Shown piece after piece: positions 1 through 12,592 of a DNA stretch of 64,000 nucleotides (position 1 is its first letter; each line of letters begins with the position of its first letter). The translations under genes were made by a program, and so were the position numbers. Origin of the DNA: Antedon bifida (taxonomy: Eukaryota > Echinodermata > Crinoidea > Comatulida > Antedonidae); contig OY727096.1 of assembly GCA_963402885.1 (NCBI GenBank), positions 31,725,820 through 31,789,819 on the forward strand. Reading direction: 5' to 3'. The notes under the pieces are model-generated. The model was not told the DNA's origin. It was given only the letters and a program-made list of their open reading frames with translations, and did no database searches.

Positions 1-2208
1 TCATCTTTGTTATAGGCATGTCTTCCACAAGAATTTTTTTCAACATGCCTTCTTGAACTGTTTTTTTACTTACATCTTTTTAACTGTCTTTTTTTTAAAA
101 TAAATAAATGTCACTTTGAATTGAATTAATTGCATTGGGCCTATAACCTAATTAAATACTCAGTAATCAGCCTAACAGTAATAGCTTTTAATACTTAATA
201 TTATATTTCGATGAATAGTTATTATTCTCATCAGCATGATAAAGGTGACGATGTGTAACTACCTGTAGCCACTGCTTGTCTCTACTGCACCTGTCTTCAG
301 TGTGCTAACCTGATAGTTTCAATCAAGATCATGCTGAGACTTTCGTTCACATCATAACCCAGTTATAACATACAAATAATGTAAAATGTTTTGTGGACTC
401 TCACATCCGGGCTCTTTTTTTAAAACCCCTTTGCCGTGTATCCATTTGGCCAAAATCTTCAGATAACAGAACTTGAATATTAAGTATCTTTACTTTATAA
501 GTCTATCCAATAATCATGAATACCGGATTGGTGTAAAACAACATAAAGTATCCATTAGTATTAAATTGCTTGGTTTTAATCACTTAATAAGTAATAACAT
601 CCTTTTTAAATGATTGTGTTGTGTTTTGAGACACTACTGTAAACTAGATTGTTGCTGACGACATTGATACGTACGTAAGCATGGTGCTCCATGATGCCCT
701 TGATGGGCGAACGGCTCCATGCCACGAGACCTCCATCTAACCAATCGCTTTAGAATTTTGAACACGTGAAATTCGTTTTGTGAGCGACACCAAACCATAT
801 TGATTGTATGTATTTATAAGTTTCGTTGACAAAACACGCTACCGTAGGTCCAGTTACCAATATTATGACGATCGTTTATTTATTTACTTACTTACTAGTC
901 TGGGATAAACCCAAATTTATACGACTAGATTTTGCATGATATCGGGAAGCTGTTCCTTCATTCAACATCAGATCGAATGTAAAGGAGTGCAACGTTCTTT
1001 TTAGTATTGTAATTTACATATACATGCTTTAATAATTTAAATAAAACAATAGCAATATAGTAGAATCCTTTACAAGTACTACTGAATATTTTAAAACTCT
1101 ATTAAATATCCAAAACTAAGAATGTTTTAACTTTATTCATTTAAATTGGTTATCAGAAAGACTTTTCAAACCTACAACATGCTTGAACTGTGAGAATATA
1201 TAGTAACACTATAATACATAATTCAAATAATAAAGTTTATGAGAATCTTTGATAAAGACTGATGTAAACTTAAACTTATTTAGTAGTGATTGATTGACAG
1301 TGGAGTTTTAAAGCTAATTGACGTCAGAAAAAGAGTGTTTGTTGAATATCTGGCCGAGCAGTGTTTCAGAAAACAAAATGACTTCATAGGCCTAATTATC
1401 ACTTTATGTTTTCTTTTTTAATATCATATCATTTTATTATGCTCGCGGGAGAGTATATTAACTGGTATGTACGAACTTTGCATAATTGGCAAGCGCCTGT
1501 CGCACGGTGATATAATTTCAAGGAACATCTTCAGTGTGTGGGAAAGTACTTCAAAAGACAGTTATAACACGGCAATAAATACCGATAGAGGCCAGGGGGT
1601 TACCCTCCAAGACAGCTGTAATTAGACTACAGTGGCTAAAGCCAGGCAAGGTAATCTCAATCCTCTGTTGGCTGCCTCTCTTGTCTTTGGAGATGGGCCG
1701 ATGTGGTTATAATATATGGCTAGCAAACAGTGTGGTAGGCCTAGTCTACTAGCACTTTGTAATAATCGTCACACGTTGTAATATAATACTTAATAACCTG
1801 TGGCTTTTTTGTATTAATAATAGCCTGTCACACAACAAAAACATTATCACAGTTTATAATAATTTGTGTAATTGTATTTTTTTTTAACTTTTATGAATGA
1901 CTAATCAATATATATATTGCAAGGTTATATTTTAAACAAATCTTTAAGCCTTACTATGCAAACAAAATGACACTGTAACATGATTGAAAGACATGTGGTT
2001 CGTAAACATCATTCTATTAAATACATTTTGTAAGGGGTAGAATACAGGGAGTTGGATTTTAAGATAAATATACCTTTTATAGCAGTGTAATGAATGAAGC
2101 ACAGCCCGTGTCATTCAAAGTCAAAAACAATTTTCATACAATCGTCTGTTTTACACTATGTACTATATAAACAAGCGACGTATTTATTATTTCTCAAACG
2201 CCAATTAA
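1..2208. other. AT-rich intergenic DNA, no gene seen
   Basis: No reading frame with recognisable protein similarity and no RNA gene was seen on either strand. Short open frames here are at chance length for AT-rich DNA. Poly-A/T runs and scattered AGGCCT motifs are the only visible structure. Confidence 0.6.
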
Positions 2209-2302
2209 GCTTGGTTCCCACTACCCCAGCAAACGTAAGCGCAATCACAAACGATCGAACGGTCACTTGTTGTCTTTACGTTACGTCCTAGTGAAAACCA
2301 AG
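2209..2302. mobile_element. Short MITE, GCTTGGTTCCCACTA family, TTAA target
   Basis: The left end reads TTAA then GCTTGGTTCCCACTA; the right end is a degraded inverted copy ending AAAACCAAGC followed by ATTA. The same terminal sequence bounds the better copy at 60831-61110. It is about 94 bp, non-coding and non-autonomous. A TTAA target suggests a piggyBac- or Kolobok-type transposase in trans; that is inference. Confidence 0.6.
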
Positions 2303-2316
2303 CATTACGCTGTTAA

Positions 2317-2593
2317 AGATATATTTTCCTCTTGAAAAAAATTGTTTTTAATTGTTGAATATGTCATTTTAATGTCATATAGTAATCAACAATTTGATCG
2401 AAAAAAAAAAAATTTACCTGAAAAGTAATTAAAAAATAGTCATTTAGGCCTAGAGTTTTTGGTTGAATCTATTTATTTTGTCTTCTTTGCTTTCTACGGA
2501 AGTGATTAATTTTATTAAAACTGCGAAATAGCCTATTCAAAGTCCTTTTTTTTTATTATTAATTTCTATTTTTCATGATTTTGGGGACAATTT
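2317..2593. mobile_element. Degraded MITE, AGATGTATTGTCCC family
   Basis: It starts after TTAA at 2313-2316 with AGATATATTTTCC and ends GGGGACAATTT before TTAA at 2594-2597. The interior (a tract with TACGGAAGTGATTAAT and a following AAAACTGC stretch) aligns by eye with the intact copy at 37656-37960. The terminal repeats have decayed, so this is an older copy. Confidence 0.6.
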
Positions 2594-4146
2594 TTAAAGT
2601 CCGCCAGCAGTATATATTTCTTAACGAAGTTAACGACCATTGTTCTTTCTGCACACTTTCAGTTCCGAATTACTTTGACTGGTAAATATGTTAGATTACA
2701 CGATTCATTTTCATTATTGATTTTTATTTACTGACTGAATTTTATTCACATTGCGATGTATTTCGATAAATGTCACGACAAAATTCATATTTTGATAACG
2801 ACTAACGTAGTTTCGATGTTTACTACGAGATTGTGGAAGAGGACTGTGCTTCACACAAATGCTGTATTAATTAATTTGCAATAATTTCTTTTATTAATAA
2901 TCGATTGGTTATTAAGGCTTTTTGTAAAGCGAGCTGCCAATGAAACTATTGCTAGTGCTAACAATGCATACTCTCGAACAGTATTATGATGATCAGGCCT
3001 ATTAAAAAAAATAAGATTTAAAAAAAATTCTACACCACAGAATAAACCTCGTATTCAGCACTTATTCGATGCACGTGTTGCGGAAAAAGTCGTAAATATG
3101 TTTACAATACAATATCATCTTTTCGATTAGGGTATATAACCCCAGAGTAAAGCAACGAAGGCCTTATACTTGGTTGATTCTCCATGGGAACGAAGCTAAC
3201 ACGCGTGGCTAGTTCTTTTAGAAACCAATGTCTGTAACGCAACACAAAGCGATTAGTGGACAGATTCTTGATGGCTTTGTGTCTAACACAGCTGTACATT
3301 CAGTTTTCCCACAGTCAGAGCACCGAGCAGTGATGAATATCTGCAGCCTGCGGCCAATTCCTAACGAGGTAAAGAAAAGCACTCTTCGATGAGAACCGAA
3401 CTGCGCGATGTGTTCCTATCTACTTTGATTACACCACACACGTGTATGCTAGCAGTCATGTATTTACTAATGATATCTCACCTGTGAATCTCTAAGTTAA
3501 TTCTAAATACGTTACAGCCAATTATAAGCATTGTACATGCGATAGCATTAGTCTCTCAAACAACATTGGTCGATAATGACACGATTGAATTTAAATTCAA
3601 TCCATAACGCCGCTAGTTATTAAAATACCTTCTCAATTAATTAAATACAGTAATCGCTTTTGGTAAGACCTATATAGTATAATGTATCTCAACAAAACGA
3701 CGATGTTTAAGTTTCTCTCAATAACAGCCATACAAAAACACGTATTGTTGTGTTGTGTTATTTAAATAAATACATACTTTTGTTAATATAAATATATAAT
3801 AATAAATAATAATACTCTTCAAAACATTCTAAAAAAACATTACATTTTTAATATATTTTCTTATTTTTTTAGGACTCAAGTTTGATGGAATTTGTTTAAA
3901 AAAATGTATTATATTGTAAAAATATGCCTATTCATTGATTTTTGTCCAATTACAAGATTTTAATAGACACTTAGCAGATACATTGGCAGAGAAGATAAAT
4001 GAAATGAAAATGATAAAAAGTAACACGTTAAATTGAAAGACGGTGCATGTTTGTTTTGGTTTTTTTCTCAAATCTATTAAACCATAATTAAAGTCTCCCT
4101 TAACTTCATCCTATAATCGACTTATATGAACAGTTTTTACATCAAA
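2594..4146. other. AT-rich intergenic DNA, no gene seen
   Basis: Nothing recognisable was found on either strand. The open frame on the minus strand at 3102-3299 has no recognisable similarity and was not called. Confidence 0.55.
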
Positions 4147-4361
4147 AAGGTAGTTGCACACTAATGACGGACTGTAGGCCTAATATATTTGACAAGTGGA
4201 CAACGCACGCCTCCACGTGTCAGACGTCCGCCATCGACGTTGCTTGGTCTACCTCACCAACAAGTGATCGCTATCAACATGGATACCTGCATGCTATCAA
4301 TGAACACATTCTGATGAATTGCTGCATTTATCTAAAAACATTCGTCGGGCCTAATTTGTTG
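4147..4361 (+). repeat. Left 215-bp direct repeat flanking the array (R-left)
   Basis: It runs from AAGGTAGTTGCACAC to CGGGCCTAATTTGTTG and is repeated in the same orientation at 15202-15416, with four substitutions that I count by eye (about 98% identity). It is separated from the array by the three bases CAT. Both copies contain an open frame starting MTDCRPN; three of the four substitutions fall in it, one replacing Ile with Val and two silent. No protein family is recognised, so it is not called as a gene. It is too long for an ordinary target-site duplication. Confidence 0.85.
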
Positions 4362-4364
4362 CAT

Positions 4365-5518
4365 CGTGAGGTGGTTTCCCGAATGATCGTAAAATCAAAA
4401 CGGTACTGGGTATGACCAACTAGCGTTATTGTCACCGACTAGTCATCCATTCATAGAAGTACTGATGTAGTAGCCTACCTGTACGGTGACCATAGAATGT
4501 GACCCGAGGCATGACTAACTACGACTTTTAGTTGATAGAAGATTGAAAAAATTGTTAAGAAGAGTTGTACTGTATGTGGATGTTTATGAAATTATGTCAA
4601 TAATGTTTACACACTAGGCATATAAATAATAATGTTTGTTAGTAAAAATAATGTTGAGTTAATAAGAATAAGATATAAGGAAGAAAAGCAAAGAGACTAT
4701 GGAGCGGCTATTCCTGAATATACAATACTAAGTATCGTAGATTTAAATTATAAATTTTAGGCGATCTTGTCAAAGGTCAAGCGCCTATAGCCTGCCACGT
4801 TTCGATATTCAATATTGAACTTGACCTCGTGAGGTGGTTTCCCGAATGATCGTAAAATCAAAACGGTACTGGGTATGACCAACTAGCGTTATTGTCACCG
4901 ACTAGTCATCCATTCATAGAAGTACTGATGTAGTAGCCTACCTGTACGGTGACCATAGAATGTGACCCGAGGCATGACTAACTACGACTTTTAGTTGATA
5001 GAAGATTGAAAAAATTGTTAAGAAGAGTTGTACTGTATGTGAATGTTTAATGTAAATATGTAAATAATGTTTACACACTAGCCTAGGCATATAAATAGTA
5101 ATGTTTGTTAGTAAAAATAATTTTGAGTTAATAATAAGATATAAGGAAGAAAAGCAAAGAGACTATGGAGCGGCTATTCCTGAATATACAATACAAAGTA
5201 TCGTAGATTTAAATTATAAATTTTAGGCGATCTTGTCAAAGGTCAAGCGCCTATAGCCTGCCACGTTTCGATATTCAATATTGAACTTGACCTGACGTGG
5301 TTCCATGGTATCTTTATATGAAAATGGTAGAGTGGATAGAAAAAAATTAATTAAAAATTTACCTTAAAATGGTTTTGAACTGAACCGGTGGATGTCTTGT
5401 TGTTGTATGGTTATAGTTTAAAATACTCTTGTTCGATATTAGTGCGTGTGTAGTTTAAAATACTCTTGTTCGATATTAGTGCGTGTGGTTTAAAATACTC
5501 TTGTTCGATATTAGTGCG
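4365..5518 (-). repeat. Two inverted partial units at the left end of the array
   Basis: 4365-4827 is a 463-bp partial unit with subfamily-B features (an extra AAGAAT in the TAAGAATAAGATA tract). It ends within the palindrome-bearing part and is followed directly by a second copy starting CGTGAGG at 4828 with subfamily-A features. The second copy runs to 5518 and holds one complete copy of the 27-codon frame on the minus strand (5223-5306). Both lie head-to-head with the rest of the array. Confidence 0.85.
5415..5518. repeat. Three short tandem copies at the inversion junction
   Basis: A segment of about 37 bp (GTTTAAAATACTC, then TTGTTCGATATTAGTGCG) is repeated three times immediately before orientation flips. 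The same segment occurs once per normal unit in the other orientation, so it marks where inverted and direct units were joined. Confidence 0.85.
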
Positions 5519-5520
5519 AC

Positions 5521-8202
5521 GATATACAGGCCTAGGAGCCGACATAGATCTCTAGTGGGATCTAACCGTCATAAAGTCATTCCTCACATTCAAAATCTAT
5601 TCTTTTAATTAACAAACATTTCCTTTTTCTACATTCTAGCCTATACTACTTTTTCATATTCTACCATATTATATACCTATGTTATATTTTCGATCTTCTA
5701 CTACTACTATATACGATACACTTATAAACATACACTATTGTACAACTCTGCATCACGTACATCGTACGCAAGCATTTCATTCTATTACGCACACGCACTA
5801 ATATCGAACAAGAGTATTTTAAACTATAACCATACAACAACAAGACATCCACCGGTTCAGTTCAAAACCATTTTAAGGTAAATTTTTAATTAATTTTTTT
5901 CTATCCACTCTACCATTTTCATATAAAGATACCATGGAACCACGTCAGGTCAAGTTCAATATTGAATATCGAAACGTGGCAGGCTATAGGCGCTTGACCT
6001 TTGACAAGATCGCCTAAAATTTATAATTTAAATCTACGATACTTTGTATTGTATATTCAGGAATAGCCGCTCCATAGTCTCTTTGCTTTTCTTCCTTATA
6101 TCTTATTATTAACTCAAAATTATTTTTACTAACAAACATTACTATTTATATGCCTAGGCTAGTGTGTAAACATTATTTACATATTTACATTAAACATTCA
6201 CATACAGTACAACTCTTCTTAACAATTTTTTCAATCTTCTATCAACTAAAAGTCGTAGTTAGTCATGCCTCGGGTCACATTCTATGGTCACCGTACAGGT
6301 AGGCTACTACATCAGTACTTCTATGAATGGATGACTAGTCGGTGACAATAACGCTAGTTGGTCATACCCAGTACCGTTTTGATTTTACGATCATTCGGGA
6401 AACCACCTCACGACGATATACAGGCCTAGGAGCCGACATAGATCTCTAGTGGGATCTAACCGTCATAAAGTCATTCCTCACATTCAAAATCTATTCTTTT
6501 AATTAACAAACATTTCCTTTTTCTACATTCTAGCCTATACTACTTTTTCATATTCTACCATATTATATACCTATGTTATATTTTCGATCTTCTACTACTA
6601 CTATATACGATACACTTATAAACATACACTATTGTACAACTCTGCATCACGTACATCGTACGCAAGCATTTCATTCTATTACGCACACGCACTAATATCG
6701 AACAAGAGTATTTTAAACTATAACCATACAACAACAAGACATCCACCGGTTCAGTTCAAAACCATTTTAAGGTAAATTTTTAATTAATTTTTTTCTATCC
6801 ACTCTACCATTTTCATATAAAGATACCATGGAACCACGTCAGGTCAAGTTCAATATTGAATATCGAAACGTGGCAGGCTATAGGCGCTTGACCTTTGACA
6901 AGATCGCCTAAAATTTATAATTTAAATCTACGATACTTTGTATTGTATATTCAGGAATAGCCGCTCCATAGTCTCTTTGCTTTTCTTCCTTATATCTTAT
7001 TATTAACTCAAAATTATTTTTACTAACAAACATTACTATTTATATGCCTAGGCTAGTGTGTAAACATTATTTACATATTTACATTAAACATTCACATACA
7101 GTACAACTCTTCTTAACAATTTTTTCAATCTTCTATCAACTAAAAGTCGTAGTTAGTCATGCCTCGGGTCACATTCTATGGTCACCGTACAGGTAGGCTA
7201 CTACATCAGTACTTCTATGAATGGATGACTAGTCGGTGACAATAACGCTAGTTGGTCATACCCAGTACCGTTTTGATTTTACGATCATTCGGGAAACCAC
7301 CTCACGACGATATACAGGCCTAGGAGCCGACATAGATCTCTAGTGGGATCTAACCGTCATAAAGTCATTCCTCACATTCAAAATCTATTCTTTTAATTAA
7401 CAAACATTTCCTTTTTCTACATTCTAGCCTATACTACTTTTTCATATTCTACCATATTATATACCTATGTTATATTTTCGATCTTCTACTACTACTATAT
7501 ACGATACACTTATAAACATACACTATTGTACAACTCTGCATCACGTACATCGTACGCAAGCATTTCATTCTATTACGCACACGCACTAATATCGAACAAG
7601 AGTATTTTAAACTATAACCATACAACAACAAGACATCCACCGGTTCAGTTCAAAACCATTTTAAGGTAAATTTTTAATTAATTTTTTTCTATCCACTCTA
7701 CCATTTTCATATAAAGATACCATGGAACCACGTCAGGTCAAGTTCAATATTGAATATCGAAACGTGGCAGGCTATAGGCGCTTGACCTTTGACAAGATCG
7801 CCTAAAATTTATAATTTAAATCTACGATACTTTGTATTGTATATTCAGGAATAGCCGCTCCATAGTCTCTTTGCTTTTCTTCCTTATATCTTATTATTAA
7901 CTCAAAATTATTTTTACTAACAAACATTACTATTTATATGCCTAGGCTAGTGTGTAAACATTATTTACATATTTACATTAAACATTCACATACAGTACAA
8001 CTCTTCTTAACAATTTTTTCAATCTTCTATCAACTAAAAGTCGTAGTTAGTCATGCCTCGGGTCACATTCTATGGTCACCGTACAGGTAGGCTACTACAT
8101 CAGTACTTCTATGAATGGATGACTAGTCGGTGACAATAACGCTAGTTGGTCATACCCAGTACCGTTTTGATTTTACGATCATTCGGGAAACCACCTCACG
8201 AC
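5521..8202 (+). repeat. Array units 1-3, subfamily A (894 bp each)
   Basis: Units start at 5521, 6415 and 7309, each with GATATACAGGCCTAGGAGCC, and end CCACCTCACGAC. Subfamily-A markers are TCTAGCCTATAC, CATATTTACATTAAAC and TCTTCTATCAAC. Each unit has an AT-rich first half with no open frame of note, then the 27-codon frame (5934-6017, 6828-6911, 7722-7805), then the segment that also forms the array ends. Confidence 0.9.
5934..6017 (+). other. 27-codon frame conserved in every full array unit (first + copy)
   Basis: An ATG in a strong start context (ACCATGG) opens a frame beginning MEPRQVKF and ending FDKIA before TAA. Ten complete copies exist: nine on + (also 6828, 7722, 8256, 9146, 10036, 10926, 11816 and 14719) and one on - (5223-5306). 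All read the same to my eye. The frame overlaps nested palindromes: TTCAATATTGAA, plus AGGTCAAG pairing with CTTGACCT. The constraint could therefore be at the DNA or RNA level, or absent, since the copies are all young. It has no recognised homologue. A TATA-like CATATAAAG lies too close to the ATG to serve it as a core promoter. Confidence 0.3.
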
Positions 8203-8740
8203 GATTTTTAATTAATTTTTTTCTATCCACTCTACCATTTTCATATAAAGATACCATGGAACCACGTCAGGTCAAGTTCAATATTGAATATCGAAACGTG
8301 GCAGGCTATAGGCGCTTGACCTTTGACAAGATCGCCTAAAATTTATAATTTAAATCTACGATACTTTGTATTGTATATTCAGGAATAGCCGCTCCATAGT
8401 CTCTTTGCTTTTCTTCCTTATATCTTATTCTTATTAACTCAAAATTATTTTTACTAACAAACATTACTATTTATATGCCTAGGCTAGTGTGTAAACATTA
8501 TTGACATATTTTCATTAAACATCCACATACAGTACAACTCTTCTTAACAATTTTTTCAATCTCTCTATCAACTAAAAGTCGTAGTTAGTCATGCCTCGGG
8601 TCACATTCTATGGTCACCGTACAGGTAGGCTACTACATCAGTACTTCTATGAATGGATGACTAGTCGGTGACAATAACGCTAGTTGGTCATACCCAGTAC
8701 CGTTTTGATTTTACGATCATTCGGGAAACCACCTCACGAC
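8203..8740 (+). repeat. Array unit 4, truncated to 538 bp, at the A/B boundary
   Basis: The junction reads CCTCACGACGATTTTTAATT: the first approx. 355 bases of a unit are missing and the remainder has subfamily-B markers (TCTTATTCTTATTAAC, TTGACATATTTTC). It sits exactly where subfamily A changes to B. It keeps a full 27-codon frame (8256-8339). The deletion lets that frame run on from upstream, giving a longer open frame from 8130 that is an artefact of the junction. Confidence 0.85.
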
Positions 8741-11700
8741 GATATACAGGCCTAGGAGCCGACATAGATCTCTAGTGGGATCTAACCGTCATAAAGTCAT
8801 TCCTCACATTCAAAATCTATTCTTTTAATTAACAAACATTTCCTTTTTCTACATTCTATACTACTTTTTCATATTCTACCATATTATATACCTATGTTAT
8901 ATTTTCGATCTTTTACTACTATGTACGATACACTTTAAACATACACTATTGTACAACTCTGCATCACGCACATCGTACGCAAGCATTTCATTCTATTACG
9001 CACACGCACTAATATCGAACATAGAGTATTTTAAACTATAACCATACAACAACAAGACATCCACCGGTTCAGTTCAAAACCATTTTAAGGTAAATTTTTA
9101 ATTAATTTTTTTCTATCCACTCTACCATTTTCATATAAAGATACCATGGAACCACGTCAGGTCAAGTTCAATATTGAATATCGAAACGTGGCAGGCTATA
9201 GGCGCTTGACCTTTGACAAGATCGCCTAAAATTTATAATTTAAATCTACGATACTTTGTATTGTATATTCAGGAATAGCCGCTCCATAGTCTCTTTGCTT
9301 TTCTTCCTTATATCTTATTCTTATTAACTCAAAATTATTTTTACTAACAAACATTACTATTTATATGCCTAGGCTAGTGTGTAAACATTATTGACATATT
9401 TTCATTAAACATCCACATACAGTACAACTCTTCTTAACAATTTTTTCAATCTCTCTATCAACTAAAAGTCGTAGTTAGTCATGCCTCGGGTCACATTCTA
9501 TGGTCACCGTACAGGTAGGCTACTACATCAGTACTTCTATGAATGGATGACTAGTCGGTGACAATAACGCTAGTTGGTCATACCCAGTACCGTTTTGATT
9601 TTACGATCATTCGGGAAACCACCTCACGACGATATACAGGCCTAGGAGCCGACATAGATCTCTAGTGGGATCTAACCGTCATAAAGTCATTCCTCACATT
9701 CAAAATCTATTCTTTTAATTAACAAACATTTCCTTTTTCTACATTCTATACTACTTTTTCATATTCTACCATATTATATACCTATGTTATATTTTCGATC
9801 TTTTACTACTATGTACGATACACTTTAAACATACACTATTGTACAACTCTGCATCACGCACATCGTACGCAAGCATTTCATTCTATTACGCACACGCACT
9901 AATATCGAACATAGAGTATTTTAAACTATAACCATACAACAACAAGACATCCACCGGTTCAGTTCAAAACCATTTTAAGGTAAATTTTTAATTAATTTTT
10001 TTCTATCCACTCTACCATTTTCATATAAAGATACCATGGAACCACGTCAGGTCAAGTTCAATATTGAATATCGAAACGTGGCAGGCTATAGGCGCTTGAC
10101 CTTTGACAAGATCGCCTAAAATTTATAATTTAAATCTACGATACTTTGTATTGTATATTCAGGAATAGCCGCTCCATAGTCTCTTTGCTTTTCTTCCTTA
10201 TATCTTATTCTTATTAACTCAAAATTATTTTTACTAACAAACATTACTATTTATATGCCTAGGCTAGTGTGTAAACATTATTGACATATTTTCATTAAAC
10301 ATCCACATACAGTACAACTCTTCTTAACAATTTTTTCAATCTCTCTATCAACTAAAAGTCGTAGTTAGTCATGCCTCGGGTCACATTCTATGGTCACCGT
10401 ACAGGTAGGCTACTACATCAGTACTTCTATGAATGGATGACTAGTCGGTGACAATAACGCTAGTTGGTCATACCCAGTACCGTTTTGATTTTACGATCAT
10501 TCGGGAAACCACCTCACGACGATATACAGGCCTAGGAGCCGACATAGATCTCTAGTGGGATCTAACCGTCATAAAGTCATTCCTCACATTCAAAATCTAT
10601 TCTTTTAATTAACAAACATTTCCTTTTTCTACATTCTATACTACTTTTTCATATTCTACCATATTATATACCTATGTTATATTTTCGATCTTTTACTACT
10701 ATGTACGATACACTTTAAACATACACTATTGTACAACTCTGCATCACGCACATCGTACGCAAGCATTTCATTCTATTACGCACACGCACTAATATCGAAC
10801 ATAGAGTATTTTAAACTATAACCATACAACAACAAGACATCCACCGGTTCAGTTCAAAACCATTTTAAGGTAAATTTTTAATTAATTTTTTTCTATCCAC
10901 TCTACCATTTTCATATAAAGATACCATGGAACCACGTCAGGTCAAGTTCAATATTGAATATCGAAACGTGGCAGGCTATAGGCGCTTGACCTTTGACAAG
11001 ATCGCCTAAAATTTATAATTTAAATCTACGATACTTTGTATTGTATATTCAGGAATAGCCGCTCCATAGTCTCTTTGCTTTTCTTCCTTATATCTTATTC
11101 TTATTAACTCAAAATTATTTTTACTAACAAACATTACTATTTATATGCCTAGGCTAGTGTGTAAACATTATTGACATATTTTCATTAAACATCCACATAC
11201 AGTACAACTCTTCTTAACAATTTTTTCAATCTCTCTATCAACTAAAAGTCGTAGTTAGTCATGCCTCGGGTCACATTCTATGGTCACCGTACAGGTAGGC
11301 TACTACATCAGTACTTCTATGAATGGATGACTAGTCGGTGACAATAACGCTAGTTGGTCATACCCAGTACCGTTTTGATTTTACGATCATTCGGGAAACC
11401 ACCTCACGACGATATACAGGCCTAGGAGCCGACATAGATCTCTAGTGGGATCTAACCGTCATAAAGTCATTCCTCACATTCAAAATCTATTCTTTTAATT
11501 AACAAACATTTCCTTTTTCTACATTCTATACTACTTTTTCATATTCTACCATATTATATACCTATGTTATATTTTCGATCTTTTACTACTATGTACGATA
11601 CACTTTAAACATACACTATTGTACAACTCTGCATCACGCACATCGTACGCAAGCATTTCATTCTATTACGCACACGCACTAATATCGAACATAGAGTATT

Positions 11701-12592
11701 TTAAACTATAACCATACAACAACAAGACATCCACCGGTTCAGTTCAAAACCATTTTAAGGTAAATTTTTAATTAATTTTTTTCTATCCACTCTACCATTT
11801 TCATATAAAGATACCATGGAACCACGTCAGGTCAAGTTCAATATTGAATATCGAAACGTGGCAGGCTATAGGCGCTTGACCTTTGACAAGATCGCCTAAA
11901 ATTTATAATTTAAATCTACGATACTTTGTATTGTATATTCAGGAATAGCCGCTCCATAGTCTCTTTGCTTTTCTTCCTTATATCTTATTCTTATTAACTC
12001 AAAATTATTTTTACTAACAAACATTACTATTTATATGCCTAGGCTAGTGTGTAAACATTATTGACATATTTTCATTAAACATCCACATACAGTACAACTC
12101 TTCTTAACAATTTTTTCAATCTCTCTATCAACTAAAAGTCGTAGTTAGTCATGCCTCGGGTCACATTCTATGGTCACCGTACAGGTAGGCTACTACATCA
12201 GTACTTCTATGAATGGATGACTAGTCGGTGACAATAACGCTAGTTGGTCATACCCAGTACCGTTTTGATTTTACGATCATTCGGGAAACCACCTCACGAC
12301 GATATACAGGCCTAGGAGCCGACATAGATCTCTAGTGGGATCTAACCGTCATAAAGTCATTCCTCACATTCAAAATCTATTCTTTTAATTAACAAACATT
12401 TCCTTTTTCTACATTCTATACTACTTTTTCATATTCTACCATATTATATACCTATGTTATATTTTCGATCTTTTACTACTATGTACGATACACTTTAAAC
12501 ATACACTATTGTACAACTCTGCATCACGCACATCGTACGCAAGCATTTCATTCTATTACGCACACGCACTAATATCGAACATAGAGTATTTT

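Noticed and set aside
4164-4415. Open frame MTDCRPN... in the flanking repeat (also at 15147-15428)
   Set aside because: It is present in both copies only because the DNA is duplicated. No family, one replacement and two silent changes, and different ends in each copy; too little to call a gene.
8130-8339. 69-codon open frame on +
   Set aside because: It is the 27-codon unit frame extended upstream by the deletion junction of unit 4.
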